A DNA stretch of 64,000 nt. Source: Candidatus Electrothrix scaldis (GTDB lineage: Bacteria > Desulfobacterota > Desulfobulbia > Desulfobulbales > Desulfobulbaceae). The notes beneath the pieces are model-generated. The model had not been told where the DNA came from, did no database searches, and was given only the letters and a program-made list of their open reading frames with translations. Position numbers and translations under genes: made by a program. Of this stretch, positions 25,982-35,389 are shown piece after piece (the first letter of the stretch is position 1; the number at the start of each line of letters is the position of its first letter). The stretch is taken from positions 3,357,826 to 3,421,825 of the forward strand of contig CP138355.1 in assembly GCA_033584155.1 (NCBI GenBank). Direction: 5' to 3'.

Positions 25982-27055
25982 ATGGCAACAATACAATGGC
26001 GACCGGATATCAATCCCTTAACTGTTCCCCAGTCCTACCGGGTCCGTTTCATCCCACGGAATGCCGCGAACATTACCGACATAGCCGCTGACATTGCTCA
26101 GGCGCATCCCAACTTTAACAAGGCAGACATCCTGACCATCCTCAAGGCCGAGGACCAGGCCATCCAGACCCGGCTCCTCAATGGTGAGCAGGTGACCAAG
26201 GAGGGCTGTTGCAGCTGGTCCCTGTCCTTCTCTGGTCGGCTGGAAAACCCAGGCGATTCCCTGCCACCCCTGGATGAATCCCTGCATGTCAGTGTCCGCG
26301 TATCTCCTCCCTTTGTGGAGACCATCCAGCGGAGCGCCCGCACTGAGCGCCTGCCCATGCGCAGGAAGCTCCCCCAGATCAACCAGGTGGAGGAGAGCCT
26401 GTTCAAGCTCCCTGATGTACTCAATCCAGCCGGGGTCATCATGCTCAGGGGCCTCAACCTTGAGTTTGACCCGGAAGGCGGGAACGGCGGCTGTGTGCTT
26501 CAGGGCACCCGCAGTGGAAAGGCTGAGCAGACCACCTTCCCGGTGATCTCCAACTCAACCATCATGCTCATGCCCGAGATCCCGGCCCAGGATGCCCCCT
26601 GGAATAACGAGTACCGCATCTCTGTAAGCACCCATTATGGCGAGCAGGGGACGCTGCGCAGCGGTACCTATGACCGCCTGCTCCGTTCCCTCCTCCCGGT
26701 GAATGGTATGAGCCAGCCTGATCCGCCGGAAACCGGCATCCTGACCGGCAGTGCGGACCATCCCTATGTCTCGGTGGTCAGCGGCACAGTCAACGCAGAC
26801 GAGATGCTCCGCATCCAGGCGGTCCATGACGTGCATCGGGACATGCTTTTGTTCAGCCTGCTGAATATGCAGGAAGGCGGGCTGACCGGCGGGATGGTGG
26901 TGGTCGGGGTGGATGGCGAATACACCTTGCCCGGCTTTACCGACTCCGCAGTCAGCAGCCTTGATATCCGGGTGGATGACTATGCCGCATTAAAGAAGAT
27001 CGTCCGTAATGACTATAACGGCCGACTGATTGATGTATTACAGATAAGCCTTTAG
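25982..27055 (+). CDS. HU-like DNA-binding / DUF4469-type protein, copy B
   Basis: 357 residues, the same length as copy A at 21524 and alignable end to end without large gaps (MATIQWRPDIN at both starts; NEYRISVSTHY, VDGEYTLPGF and DYNGRLIDVL near the end). The ATG has a strong ribosome-binding site (AGGAGGAGTATC). The pair arose by duplication: both differ throughout, so it is not recent, yet the upstream promoter architecture is kept. It is followed 13 bp later by the ygiQ gene, with which it may be co-transcribed. Function unknown; DNA binding is inferred from the HU-like N-terminal pattern. Confidence 0.75.
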   Translation: MATIQWRPDINPLTVPQSYRVRFIPRNAANITDIAADIAQAHPNFNKADILTILKAEDQAIQTRLLNGEQVTKEGCCSWSLSFSGRLENPGDSLPPLDESLHVSVRVSPPFVETIQRSARTERLPMRRKLPQINQVEESLFKLPDVLNPAGVIMLRGLNLEFDPEGGNGGCVLQGTRSGKAEQTTFPVISNSTIMLMPEIPAQDAPWNNEYRISVSTHYGEQGTLRSGTYDRLLRSLLPVNGMSQPDPPETGILTGSADHPYVSVVSGTVNADEMLRIQAVHDVHRDMLLFSLLNMQEGGLTGGMVVVGVDGEYTLPGFTDSAVSSLDIRVDDYAALKKIVRNDYNGRLIDVLQISL

Positions 27056-27068
27056 ACTCAGGACAAAC

Positions 27069-28907
27069 GTGCCGCAGCAAAGCAAGACAACACTGGCCTT
27101 TCTCCCCACAACCCGGAAGGAACTCCACCAGCTGGGCTGGGACCGCCCGGATATTATCCTGGTCAGCGGCGATGCCTATATCGACTCGCCCTTTATCGGC
27201 ACTGCCGTGATTGGCCGAGTCCTGGCGGATGCAGGCTTCCGGGTGGGAATCATTGCCCAGCCTGATCTCCAGGGCGAGGATATCTGCCGCCTGGGCGAGC
27301 CCCGGCTCTTCTGGGGCGTGAGTGGCGGCTGTGTAGACTCGATGGTGGCCAACCGCACCGCATCGGGCAAGCACCGCAAGCAGGACGACTACACCCCTGG
27401 TGGCATCAACAACCGCAGGCCGGACCGGGCTGTGCTGATCTATGCCAACCTGATCCGCAGCAAATTCAAGAACACCTGCCCCATTGTCCTGGGCGGTATA
27501 GAGGCCAGCCTTCGCCGCATTGCCCATTATGATTACTGGAGCAAGAGCGTGCGCCGCTCCATCCTCCTGGATGCCAAGGCTGATTTCCTCCTCTACGGCA
27601 TGGCCGAGCGGGCCGTGCTGGAGCTGGCCACTGCCCTGCGGGATGATACTGATCCCTACACCATACGCGGTCTCTGCTACCCTGCTTCAGAGCGCCCAGA
27701 GGGGCACCTGCTCCTGCCTTCCTACGAGGAGGCAAAGGGAGACACCCCTCAGGGCAAGAAGGCCTTTACCCGGATGTTCCGCCGCTTTTACGAGAATAAC
27801 GATCCTATCACGGCCCAGGGCCTGGCCCAGCTCCACGGTACCCGCTGGCTGATCCAGAACCCACCTCAGCCCCACCTCTCCCCGGAAGAGCTGGATCATT
27901 TCCATAGCCTGGATTACCAGCTGGACCTCCATCCTTTCCATCAGCAGCAGGGGAATGTACGGGCCCTGGAGACGATCCGTTTCTCCCTGGCCACCCACCG
28001 GGGATGCTATGGCGAGTGTAACTTCTGCGCCATTGCTGTCCACCAGGGGCGGACCATAGTCCAGCGCACGAGGAAGTCCATCCTTGCAGAGGCCCATCGC
28101 CTGCTCAAGCACCCTGGCTTTAAAGGGCGCATCCACGACGTGGGCGGCCCTACCGCCAATATGTATGGGGTGGAATGCCGCAAGAAGCGAACCAAGGGCG
28201 CCTGCCTGGAGAAACGCTGCCTCTTTCCTGAGAAATGCAAGGCCTTGCAGGTGGATCACAGCGAGCAGCTCCGCCTGCTGGAGGAGCTGCGCCAACTCAA
28301 GGGGGTTAAGCAGGTGGTGGTGTCTTCCGGCATCCGCTACGACCTCATCCTGGCCGACCAGCGAAACGGCTTGACCTATCTGCGCCAGGTGGTGCGCCAT
28401 CATGTCTCCGGCCAGATGAAGGTGGCCCCGGAGCATTGCCAGGATAATGTACTGGCCTGTATGGGTAAGCCGGGCCGGGACAGCCTGCTCCGCTTCCGCG
28501 ATCTCTTTAATAAGATGAGCGCCCAGGAAGGGCTGAAGCAGTTCCTCACCTATTACATTATTGCGGCCCATCCCGGCTGTCGCCAGCAGGACATGCAGGC
28601 CATGAAGAACTTTGCCCAGCAGGAGCTGAAGGTCCTGCCCAGGCAGGTGCAGATCTTTACGCCCACGCCCTCAACCTGGTCTACCCTCATGTACTGGACC
28701 GGCGAGAATCCCTTGAGCGGCCAGCCCTGCTTTGTGGAGAAGGACAACCAGGCCCGGGAGCAGCAAAAGGCGGTGCTCACCGGCCCGGCCCAGAGCCCCC
28801 ATAAGAGACAGGGGCAGAATCGTACCTTTGCTCCAAAGAATCGGCAAAAGGCAGGGGCAGGGACACGAAAGAAGGGAAAGTTTACTCCCCGCAGGCGGAA
28901 GGGATAA
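27069..28907 (+). CDS. ygiQ: YgiQ-family radical SAM protein
   Basis: 612 residues starting at GTG with AGGA 6 nt upstream. The family N-terminus is recognisable (HQLGWDRPDIILVSGDAYIDSP), as are NNRRPDRAVLIYANLIR and GGIEASLRRIAHYDYWS. The radical SAM cluster motif is CX3CX2C (Cys313, Cys317, Cys320; GCYGECNFCA). The C-terminus is basic and low-complexity (KRQGQNRTFAPKNRQ...). YgiQ/UPF0313 proteins are widespread and their reaction is unknown. The gene is GC-rich like the upstream block. Confidence 0.93.
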   Translation: MPQQSKTTLAFLPTTRKELHQLGWDRPDIILVSGDAYIDSPFIGTAVIGRVLADAGFRVGIIAQPDLQGEDICRLGEPRLFWGVSGGCVDSMVANRTASGKHRKQDDYTPGGINNRRPDRAVLIYANLIRSKFKNTCPIVLGGIEASLRRIAHYDYWSKSVRRSILLDAKADFLLYGMAERAVLELATALRDDTDPYTIRGLCYPASERPEGHLLLPSYEEAKGDTPQGKKAFTRMFRRFYENNDPITAQGLAQLHGTRWLIQNPPQPHLSPEELDHFHSLDYQLDLHPFHQQQGNVRALETIRFSLATHRGCYGECNFCAIAVHQGRTIVQRTRKSILAEAHRLLKHPGFKGRIHDVGGPTANMYGVECRKKRTKGACLEKRCLFPEKCKALQVDHSEQLRLLEELRQLKGVKQVVVSSGIRYDLILADQRNGLTYLRQVVRHHVSGQMKVAPEHCQDNVLACMGKPGRDSLLRFRDLFNKMSAQEGLKQFLTYYIIAAHPGCRQQDMQAMKNFAQQELKVLPRQVQIFTPTPSTWSTLMYWTGENPLSGQPCFVEKDNQAREQQKAVLTGPAQSPHKRQGQNRTFAPKNRQKAGAGTRKKGKFTPRRRKG

Positions 28908-28910
28908 CCT

Positions 28911-29606
28911 ATGAATAAAGGGACAAAACATTCCTGGGAACCGGCGGTCCGCGAACTCTGTCGTGCCCAAGATCTTCGTCCCTGGCTAGAGAAGGGTTCC
29001 GGCAAGTTCATCCTTTGCCTCCTGCTGATCATCATTGGTGGGGCAATCTACGGAGCTTCCTTGGGCATCTGGCGCGCCCCCTTACAGGCCTGCTTTGTTG
29101 CTGTGAAATTCCCTCTCTTACTTCTGCTGACAGCCCTGGGCACAGCCTTGATCAATGGTATGCTGGCCCAGCTGCTCCATGCGCCGATTCAGTTTCGCCA
29201 GAGCCTCCTTGCTGTCCTGATGAGCTTTGCCCTACTTGCCGTGATGCTGGCCTCGTTTACCCCGCTTATCGGCTTTCTGCTCTGGCATTTGCCGCCAATG
29301 GCCAGCAAGGGCCAGATGGATGCCCACCGCATCTTTCTCCTTGCCAATGTGGCAGTCATCGCCTTTTCCGGGACAGTGGCCAATCTCCAGCTCTACTATC
29401 TCCTCAAGCAAATCAGCGGCAAGTCAGCAGGGCAAATCTTGGCTGTCTGGTTGGCGATGAACCTCTTTCTCGGGGCCCAGCTTTCCTGGAATCTGCGCCC
29501 CTTTGTTGGTACACCGGCTCTCCCGGTGACCTTTATGCGTGATGATCCTTTTAACGGCAGTTTTTACGAAGCAGTCTTCCTTCTTGTGCAACGGAGTATG
29601 CTATGA
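28911..29606 (+). CDS. Polytopic inner-membrane protein, first of a pair
   Basis: 231 residues with about six membrane helices (around 33-52, 60-82, 95-118, 140-160 and later). It has a family-like block NLRPFVGTPALPVTFMRDDPFNGSFYEAVF at the C-terminus. The stop overlaps the start of the next membrane-protein gene by 4 bp (ATGA), so the two are coupled. I recall such pairs of unknown function from other phyla (Yip1-like in appearance), but cannot name a role. Confidence 0.7.
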   Translation: MNKGTKHSWEPAVRELCRAQDLRPWLEKGSGKFILCLLLIIIGGAIYGASLGIWRAPLQACFVAVKFPLLLLLTALGTALINGMLAQLLHAPIQFRQSLLAVLMSFALLAVMLASFTPLIGFLLWHLPPMASKGQMDAHRIFLLANVAVIAFSGTVANLQLYYLLKQISGKSAGQILAVWLAMNLFLGAQLSWNLRPFVGTPALPVTFMRDDPFNGSFYEAVFLLVQRSML

Positions 29607-30358
29607 GTGATGAAAAGCTGGAATTCGAGATTGATGAGAATAATGAACAGAGTGATGTGAACGATCAAACTGACGTAGCTGCTGAAAGCAAGCAGCAGGA
29701 GCAGTTCCTGCCCAAGCAGGCAAGGATAATGCATCTGGTTGATGCCTTACTCAAGACGCCCCAGGCCCTGTACAACCATGTGCGGCGTAATGATATTGCT
29801 GTGTATACGCCCAAACTGCTTCTGATCTTTTCCGTCTGTGTCCTTTGTTACGGGCTTATTGTGGGCAGCTTCTCCGGGCATGTGCAATGGCTTGCTGCTC
29901 CCTTAAAGATCTTCTTCGGCACCTGCCTGACTGCCCTGCTCTGCTTCCCCAGCCTGTATATCCTTTCTGCCCTGAGCGGAACAGATCTGCGCCCATCTCA
30001 GCTCGCAGGCTTGCTTTGCGGCAGTATGGCACTGACCGGTATCCTGTTGATAGGCTTTGCACCTATCACCTTTATCTTCACCTTTTCAATCCAGGCCATG
30101 CCGTTCATGGGCAGCATTCATTTCCTGGTCTGGCTGGTCAGTCTCTATTTCGGCCTGCGGTGGTTGGCCCAGGGGCTTAGTGCGTTGGGCTCCGGGAGCC
30201 AGCAGATGATCAAGGTTTGGGCTGTGATCCTGCTGGTCACCCTCTTGCAGATGTCCACCACCCTGCGCCCCATCCTGGGTGAATCAGACAAGCTATTCAC
30301 AGCAGAAAAGAAATTCTTCCTTGTCCATTGGGTTGAATCGATGGGGATGAACAAGTAA
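29603..30358 (+). CDS. Polytopic inner-membrane protein, second of a pair
   Basis: 251 residues. An acidic, Asn/Gln-rich cytoplasmic N-terminus (about 1-40) is followed by five or six membrane helices. The segment LIVGSFSGHVQWLAAPLKIFFGTCLTALLCFPSLYIL resembles the first part of the preceding protein, so the pair may share ancestry and form a heteromer. It overlaps that gene by 4 bp. Yip1-like topology; function unknown. Confidence 0.68.
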   Translation: MSDEKLEFEIDENNEQSDVNDQTDVAAESKQQEQFLPKQARIMHLVDALLKTPQALYNHVRRNDIAVYTPKLLLIFSVCVLCYGLIVGSFSGHVQWLAAPLKIFFGTCLTALLCFPSLYILSALSGTDLRPSQLAGLLCGSMALTGILLIGFAPITFIFTFSIQAMPFMGSIHFLVWLVSLYFGLRWLAQGLSALGSGSQQMIKVWAVILLVTLLQMSTTLRPILGESDKLFTAEKKFFLVHWVESMGMNK

Positions 30359-30370
30359 GAGTTAGCCGCA

Positions 30371-31756
30371 ATGACTATCCTAAACTATAAAAGCATTCAC
30401 AGCACAAAAAGGCAGTTTTTTCTCAACTGTTCCATAATTATTCTGCTCTGTTTTATTCTCCTGCGCTGGTTCCTTCTCATTGATAGGTACAGTGTGAATA
30501 TGCTCTTTTGGGATCAGTGGGATTTTCTGGGAGCACTTTTTGATAGCAAAGGTCCGTGGGATCTATTCAGCTGGCAGCATGGACCACACCGTCAGGGAAT
30601 AGGTTTTTTTCTAACTAAAATAGTCGCCGATTGTTCAGGCTGGAATACCCGTGTAGAATCTTTCATGATCGGGATAGTTGTCTGCCTTGCTGCCTTGACA
30701 GCCGCTTTTCTTAAACTTCGGCTCGTGGGAAAAATTACAGCTCTTGATATTTTTATAGCCCTTCTCTACCTGACACCATTACAGTTCGGTCTCGTTGCGA
30801 ACACACCCAATGTTTCACACGGAGCCATGCCCCTGCTGCTGATTACTCTTTTTTGTTTGTGCTGGACAATAGATGGCATTACCTTGCGATATGTCCTCTG
30901 CGCAATCATTAACTTTATGGAAATTTATACGGGATTTGGCATTTTCCTCGGCTGTATTACTCCGATATTATTTTTGTCAGAACTCTATCTTGCCCGAAAA
31001 AGGAAACAGACAGGTAACATGTTCCTTGCCATTCTCTTCTTTTTTATCGCCCTTGCATCTGTACTTTCTTTTTTTATTGATTATACATTCTGCCCAGCAG
31101 CAAAGGGATTCACTTTTCCCTACCCACAGCCCCTAATGTATGCAGAGTACATTATAATAGCCTTGGGTGCGTTCTGTGGGATCAGAGGTTCGCATATTGC
31201 CTCTATGTCTGTCGGTTTTCCCGCTGCATGTTGCATGATATATATTATTATCAAGGCAGCAGCAAGCATCGTTCGTGATGCGTCAAATAGAGCGATGAAG
31301 GACAACATAGTGCAGAGGCAAATTATACTTGTACTCGTAACATTCACTCTGACATTTTCCCTAAATTTAGCTATCGGGCGTGTCTGTCTCGGGTTGGAGA
31401 CGGCAACCGCCTCGCGATATACTCCGTACATAACGCCTGCTTTTTTTGCTCTCTACCTATTTTCGACCACTCAGAAGGATGTTCCAAAACGATTGATTAT
31501 TTTTTCTATAGTCTGTTTCTTTGTTACAACCTTCTCTATCGGCAATCATAACCGGGCATATGCGGAAAGACTCTGCCAGGGAAAACTGAGGTGGAAACAA
31601 GCCTATCTCCAGACAGAAAACATCCATTCAGCCAACCGGGTAAGCGGATTCGCCATTCATCCCAACCCATCCCGTACGCATCTCAAAAGGAAGTTGGATT
31701 ATCTGAAAGAGCATCGGCTGAACCTCTATTTACCAGGAAATAGACTCATGAGATGA
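30371..31756 (+). CDS. Polytopic membrane protein, GT-C glycosyltransferase-like
   Basis: 461 residues with roughly ten membrane helices. The first periplasmic loop has NMLFWDQWDFLGALFD followed by FSWQHGPHRQGIGFFLTKI. An acidic residue pair in this loop and a polytopic fold are the pattern of GT-C enzymes that use lipid-phosphate sugars, so I suggest a membrane glycosyltransferase, without substrate. The gene is more AT-rich than the GC-rich block to its left and starts 12 bp after the membrane pair. It is convergent with the efflux adaptor gene. Confidence 0.55.
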   Translation: MTILNYKSIHSTKRQFFLNCSIIILLCFILLRWFLLIDRYSVNMLFWDQWDFLGALFDSKGPWDLFSWQHGPHRQGIGFFLTKIVADCSGWNTRVESFMIGIVVCLAALTAAFLKLRLVGKITALDIFIALLYLTPLQFGLVANTPNVSHGAMPLLLITLFCLCWTIDGITLRYVLCAIINFMEIYTGFGIFLGCITPILFLSELYLARKRKQTGNMFLAILFFFIALASVLSFFIDYTFCPAAKGFTFPYPQPLMYAEYIIIALGAFCGIRGSHIASMSVGFPAACCMIYIIIKAAASIVRDASNRAMKDNIVQRQIILVLVTFTLTFSLNLAIGRVCLGLETATASRYTPYITPAFFALYLFSTTQKDVPKRLIIFSIVCFFVTTFSIGNHNRAYAERLCQGKLRWKQAYLQTENIHSANRVSGFAIHPNPSRTHLKRKLDYLKEHRLNLYLPGNRLMR

Positions 31757-31761
31757 TTGCA

Positions 31762-32976
31762 CTATTCCGTTGGCTTTTCCCCCTCATCTTTCCCAACCTC
31801 CTCTCGCACCTTCATCCCCGGAATGGGCGATTGTAATCGGCTGATAACTATGCGCTCATCCGGGGCGATTTCCGCTTCTACCAGGACCTCACCTACCCGT
31901 CGCCAGCGCACCTGAGCATCCCGAAAAGAGAGCACTCCATCCCCATTAACCACCCAAAGTCGATTATCCTCACGCAGGGCCTTTTCCGGCAGGACAAAAA
32001 CCTTCTCCAGCTGGCCTGCCTCCATTCGAACCCGGACAAAGCTCCCCAAAAGAATAGCCTCCTGAGGAGAGCAGGTCGTCTCAGTTGTTTCCTGATCCAG
32101 ACAAAGCGGATCAGGCAGGCTGACTAAAATCCGGGCCATGCGTCCTTTGGGATCAAGATCAGCCAAGAGTTTGAACACAGTTCCCTGCCTGATCACGGAA
32201 CTACTCCCCTGCCCTCTCTCTAATATTATCTCCACTCTACTGCCCGGCACTCCTTCCTGCTCAGGAAAATGCATACGCTCCAACAGGAAAAGAGGGACCG
32301 CCACCTGGACCCAAAAGGCCTCGGTGGATACCAGCGTGGCAAGAGCAGACTGCCTGCCGATGAATTGCCCCTGCTCCACATCTTCCTCCAAAAAGATCCC
32401 GGTAAAAGGAGCGTAGATACTCGTCCGTGCTTCGTCCAGTTTGGCTGCCTCCAAGCGTGTTTTGGCAGCAGCAATCTGGGCCTGCACATGCCGAAGATGG
32501 GGTTTGCGCAAAGCCAAGTCCCGATTGGCCTCTGCCTGATTCATTTGCTTAGCCAGGATCTTCCATTCCTGACGGGCAACAGCCTGTTTCCCCCGCTCCA
32601 CAGCAAGCTCATATTCGGCTGTGGACAACTCCGCCTCCCGCTCGCGCACCTGAAAACGATAATCACGGGCATCAAGGCGCACCAGGAGCTCATCCTTATA
32701 AATAATCCCGCCGGGAACCAATTTTTCGTTTTGCTCCAGAATCCTGCCCTCAACCTCGGTGCTCACAACCAGCTTTCTAGCCGGAATTACAGTACCTGAG
32801 GTCTCAAAGAGCACTGATTCTGTACTCGGCTGGACCGCTATAGTCTGCACCAGAGGAATTGCCCGTTGGGGCCGGGTCTTCCTGGCTCGTGGTTTATTGC
32901 TATAAAAATGCCAGGCCACACCGGCTCCGCCAGCAAGAATCAGCAGAGCACATAATGCCTTAAAAAATATTTTCAT
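31762..32976 (-). CDS. RND-type efflux periplasmic adaptor (membrane fusion protein)
   Basis: 404 residues: N-terminal anchor (about 5-24), a lipoyl-like half (GRILEQNEKLVPGGIIYKDELLVRLDARDY), a helical hairpin (about 115-175), the second lipoyl half (SIYAPFTGIFLEEDVEQGQFI), and beta-barrel and membrane-proximal domains. In tripartite pumps it links the inner-membrane transporter to a TolC-type channel. It is 32 bp downstream of such a channel gene. The pump subunit itself is missing: the next gene on the left is convergent and unrelated. Confidence 0.9.
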   Translation of the reverse strand: MKIFFKALCALLILAGGAGVAWHFYSNKPRARKTRPQRAIPLVQTIAVQPSTESVLFETSGTVIPARKLVVSTEVEGRILEQNEKLVPGGIIYKDELLVRLDARDYRFQVREREAELSTAEYELAVERGKQAVARQEWKILAKQMNQAEANRDLALRKPHLRHVQAQIAAAKTRLEAAKLDEARTSIYAPFTGIFLEEDVEQGQFIGRQSALATLVSTEAFWVQVAVPLFLLERMHFPEQEGVPGSRVEIILERGQGSSSVIRQGTVFKLLADLDPKGRMARILVSLPDPLCLDQETTETTCSPQEAILLGSFVRVRMEAGQLEKVFVLPEKALREDNRLWVVNGDGVLSFRDAQVRWRRVGEVLVEAEIAPDERIVISRLQSPIPGMKVREEVGKDEGEKPTE

Positions 32977-33008
32977 GGGTAATCGGCAAGTATTCTGAAA
33001 GAAAGGAG

Positions 33009-34445
33009 TTAAAGCGGGCTGCCGCCCAAGGCATGATAGAGTTGCAAACGATAGCTCAGCAAAAGTCGCTGTTGTTGAATAAGAGAGCGCTCCAGATTCT
33101 GGACAGACACCAAAGCCGTGAGGACGGGGAGATAATCGGTTACCCCGTGCAAGTAACGATTACGGGTCTGCTCAAGCAGAGCCTCTGCCACCTGCAATTG
33201 CTCCTGAAGGGCCAGGAGGAGTTTGCTCTGCTCCTGTTCCTGTGTCAGGCTGTTCTCCACTTCCTCAACAGCCTCAAGATAGGCCTGGGACCAGGCCGCT
33301 GTTTTCTCTTCCACCTTAGCCTTGCGCAATTTCACCTCATTTTTTTTCTGATCCCAATCAAGAACCGTGGCCAGGGCCTCAGCAAAAAGCGAAAGCACCA
33401 TCTCGCCGCTGCTCAGACCTGCTGAGCCCCCTAATTTCAGGGAGGGTAAACGGTCGGCAACAGCTTCGGCAACCCGAGAATCCGCCGCTGCAACTTCCTG
33501 GCGTAATTTGCGCAGATCCGGGCGATTGAGGAGAAGGTCCGCTGGTATTCCCAGAGGGGGCAGAGGAGAGAGTTGAGGCAGGGATTCAGGCAGTGCAAAT
33601 TCTTTGCTCTCCGGCATATGTCCCTGAAGAATAAGGAGCCGATTGCGGAGCAACACAAGTTGGGCCTGAATAGGAGGAAATTGCGCCCTAACCGAGGCCA
33701 ATAGCTCTTCCTGTTGCAGAACATCGCTGGAAGAGACAGCTCCGTTGGCAAAACGCAGCTTCACGAGATCATGGGCTGTTGTATCTGCTTCCAGCTGGCT
33801 TTGCAGGAGCTCATAGAGCAAGTTCTGCTCTATGAGCTCATAATAGGTTTCTGCAATCTCGACACTTACAGCCAAAGACAGTTCTGCCAGAGCCTCTTGC
33901 TCGGCCTGGGCATCAAGAAAGGCAGCCTGACGTGCGGCAGCAAGTCGCCCCCACAGATCTGCTTCCCAGGAAAAGGTAAAGCCAAGACTCTCAGAGAGGC
34001 CAAGGTCACTGTCTTCGAAATCCGCATTCAGACCCACGCCCGCTTCCACGGTAGGGTATCGGTTAGCATTTTTTTGCTGAACAAGAAGACCTGCCTGTTT
34101 AAGCCGAGCCGCGCCTTCCTTAAGGGTAAAATTACCTTGCAGAGCTTCTTCAATATACTGGGCGAGCTGGGGATCCTCCAGCGATTGCCACCATTGCTGC
34201 GAGCTACTCTTGCTCGCCTGGAGAGATCCTCTGCTGTATTTTTTCGGCGCAACCAGTCCAGGTTGCAGGTCGGACTGCACCTGGTGTTGACAGCCTGCTA
34301 AAACCACTAGACCACACAACACCAGCGTACAGATGAGATAAGTAGTACTTTTCCTGCCAGCGCCAGCATAATCGCTCTTATCGCTCTGAACAGAAGATTG
34401 TTTCGTAGGTTGTTGCGCTGACTGATCAGCATCAAGGGCCTGCAT
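33009..34445 (-). CDS. TolC-like outer-membrane efflux lipoprotein
   Basis: About 478 residues from the ATG at 34445; a TTG 30 bp upstream gives 488. An unusual hydrophilic N-terminal stretch of about 40 residues precedes a lipoprotein signal ending LVVLAGC (lipobox Cys about 52). The mature part is the outer-membrane efflux fold with two repeated halves (SLEDPQLAQYIEEALQGNFTLKEG; IPADLLLNRPDLRKLRQEVAAA). It forms the outer-membrane channel of a tripartite pump with the adaptor encoded 32 bp downstream. The long pre-signal extension may mean a wrong start, but no ATG lies closer. Confidence 0.9.
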   Translation of the reverse strand: MQALDADQSAQQPTKQSSVQSDKSDYAGAGRKSTTYLICTLVLCGLVVLAGCQHQVQSDLQPGLVAPKKYSRGSLQASKSSSQQWWQSLEDPQLAQYIEEALQGNFTLKEGAARLKQAGLLVQQKNANRYPTVEAGVGLNADFEDSDLGLSESLGFTFSWEADLWGRLAAARQAAFLDAQAEQEALAELSLAVSVEIAETYYELIEQNLLYELLQSQLEADTTAHDLVKLRFANGAVSSSDVLQQEELLASVRAQFPPIQAQLVLLRNRLLILQGHMPESKEFALPESLPQLSPLPPLGIPADLLLNRPDLRKLRQEVAAADSRVAEAVADRLPSLKLGGSAGLSSGEMVLSLFAEALATVLDWDQKKNEVKLRKAKVEEKTAAWSQAYLEAVEEVENSLTQEQEQSKLLLALQEQLQVAEALLEQTRNRYLHGVTDYLPVLTALVSVQNLERSLIQQQRLLLSYRLQLYHALGGSPL

Positions 34446-34619
34446 GCGCTTGTCTTTCCTTTTTTTGCATGGCAACAGAGAGCAAAATCTGGTTTATATT
34501 CTGCTTACAGCCTGTTGCCAGCAAGGTCCTCAATTATCCTGCCTCTCCCAAACGATAAGGAGAGAGACTATGTGTTATCAGTCGGCCTGCGCAGAGCGCG
34601 CCCTCTTACCGCCTGTCTT

Positions 34620-35246
34620 TTACTTCACTTTTTTTACTTCAATTTCATGAGCTACCAGCCCTTTCTCTGTACGACGCCCTTCAACATCTACCAAAGAGCC
34701 AACAGCCAACTTGCCATATTCTTCATTTATCATGGTGTTAGGTGTAACAATCACCTCGCGACCGTCTATCTTCCATAGCCCGTTCAAACCCTTTTCAGGC
34801 AGGGTTTCCACCTTGCCGTAAAACTTGGAATTTCCTCGCCGATCATCAAAGCGTTCTGCCCTGCTCCGCTCCACCTCAATCTCATAGGCCTTGAGGCTCT
34901 CGCCATCACGAAGGCCTTCGACCTCGACGTATTTTCCTATGGCTGCCCGACCGTACTTCTCTTTAATTCTGGTCGAGTCCGTAACCCGAATCTGCTTCCC
35001 GTCAATAAGCCAGATGCCGTTATATCCACTTTCCGGCATTTTTTCTATTACGCCGTACAGCTTACTTTCTCCCCTGTAACGCTCTCCACGCTCGTATTCA
35101 TAGCGCTCATTGCGTTCGTGACGCTCATTCCCACTGGCAAATACCGGCCCGGTACATACTGCACAGCTCAACAGCAGGGCAGAAAAAAGAACAATATTTT
35201 TTCGAAAATTCCTGGCTACAGGCTGTTTGATCATCTGCTTATTCAT
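34620..35246 (-). CDS. Secreted protein with two DUF5666-like OB-fold repeats
   Basis: 208 residues; strong ribosome-binding site (AAGGAGAACACG). Signal peptide with hydrophobic core at about 18-35, then an Arg/Glu/Tyr-rich linker, then two repeats of about 70 residues: KLYGVIEKMPESGYNGIWLIDG ... VEVEGLRDG and KFYGKVETLPEKGLNGLWKIDG ... VDVEGRRTE. This is the DUF5666-type pattern, predicted as small beta-barrels in the periplasm or at the surface; ligands are unknown. An inverted repeat GGTAAAG / CTTTACC surrounds the region about 30-60 bp upstream of the start (35274-35305), possibly an operator. Confidence 0.75.
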   Translation of the reverse strand: MNKQMIKQPVARNFRKNIVLFSALLLSCAVCTGPVFASGNERHERNERYEYERGERYRGESKLYGVIEKMPESGYNGIWLIDGKQIRVTDSTRIKEKYGRAAIGKYVEVEGLRDGESLKAYEIEVERSRAERFDDRRGNSKFYGKVETLPEKGLNGLWKIDGREVIVTPNTMINEEYGKLAVGSLVDVEGRRTEKGLVAHEIEVKKVK

Positions 35247-35389
35247 CGTGTTCTCCTTATCATGAGACGAGTTGGTAAAGTTATAACTCCTGCCTTTTCT
35301 TTACCATACAAGAAACAAGATGAAGGGAAGATGAACAAAGCGATTATTTTTCATTTTTCGAGAAAGGTATGTTGCAAAAGGAACAAGAA

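Noticed and set aside
27687-28571. 294-codon frame antisense to ygiQ
   Set aside because: GC-driven shadow of a well-recognised radical SAM gene.
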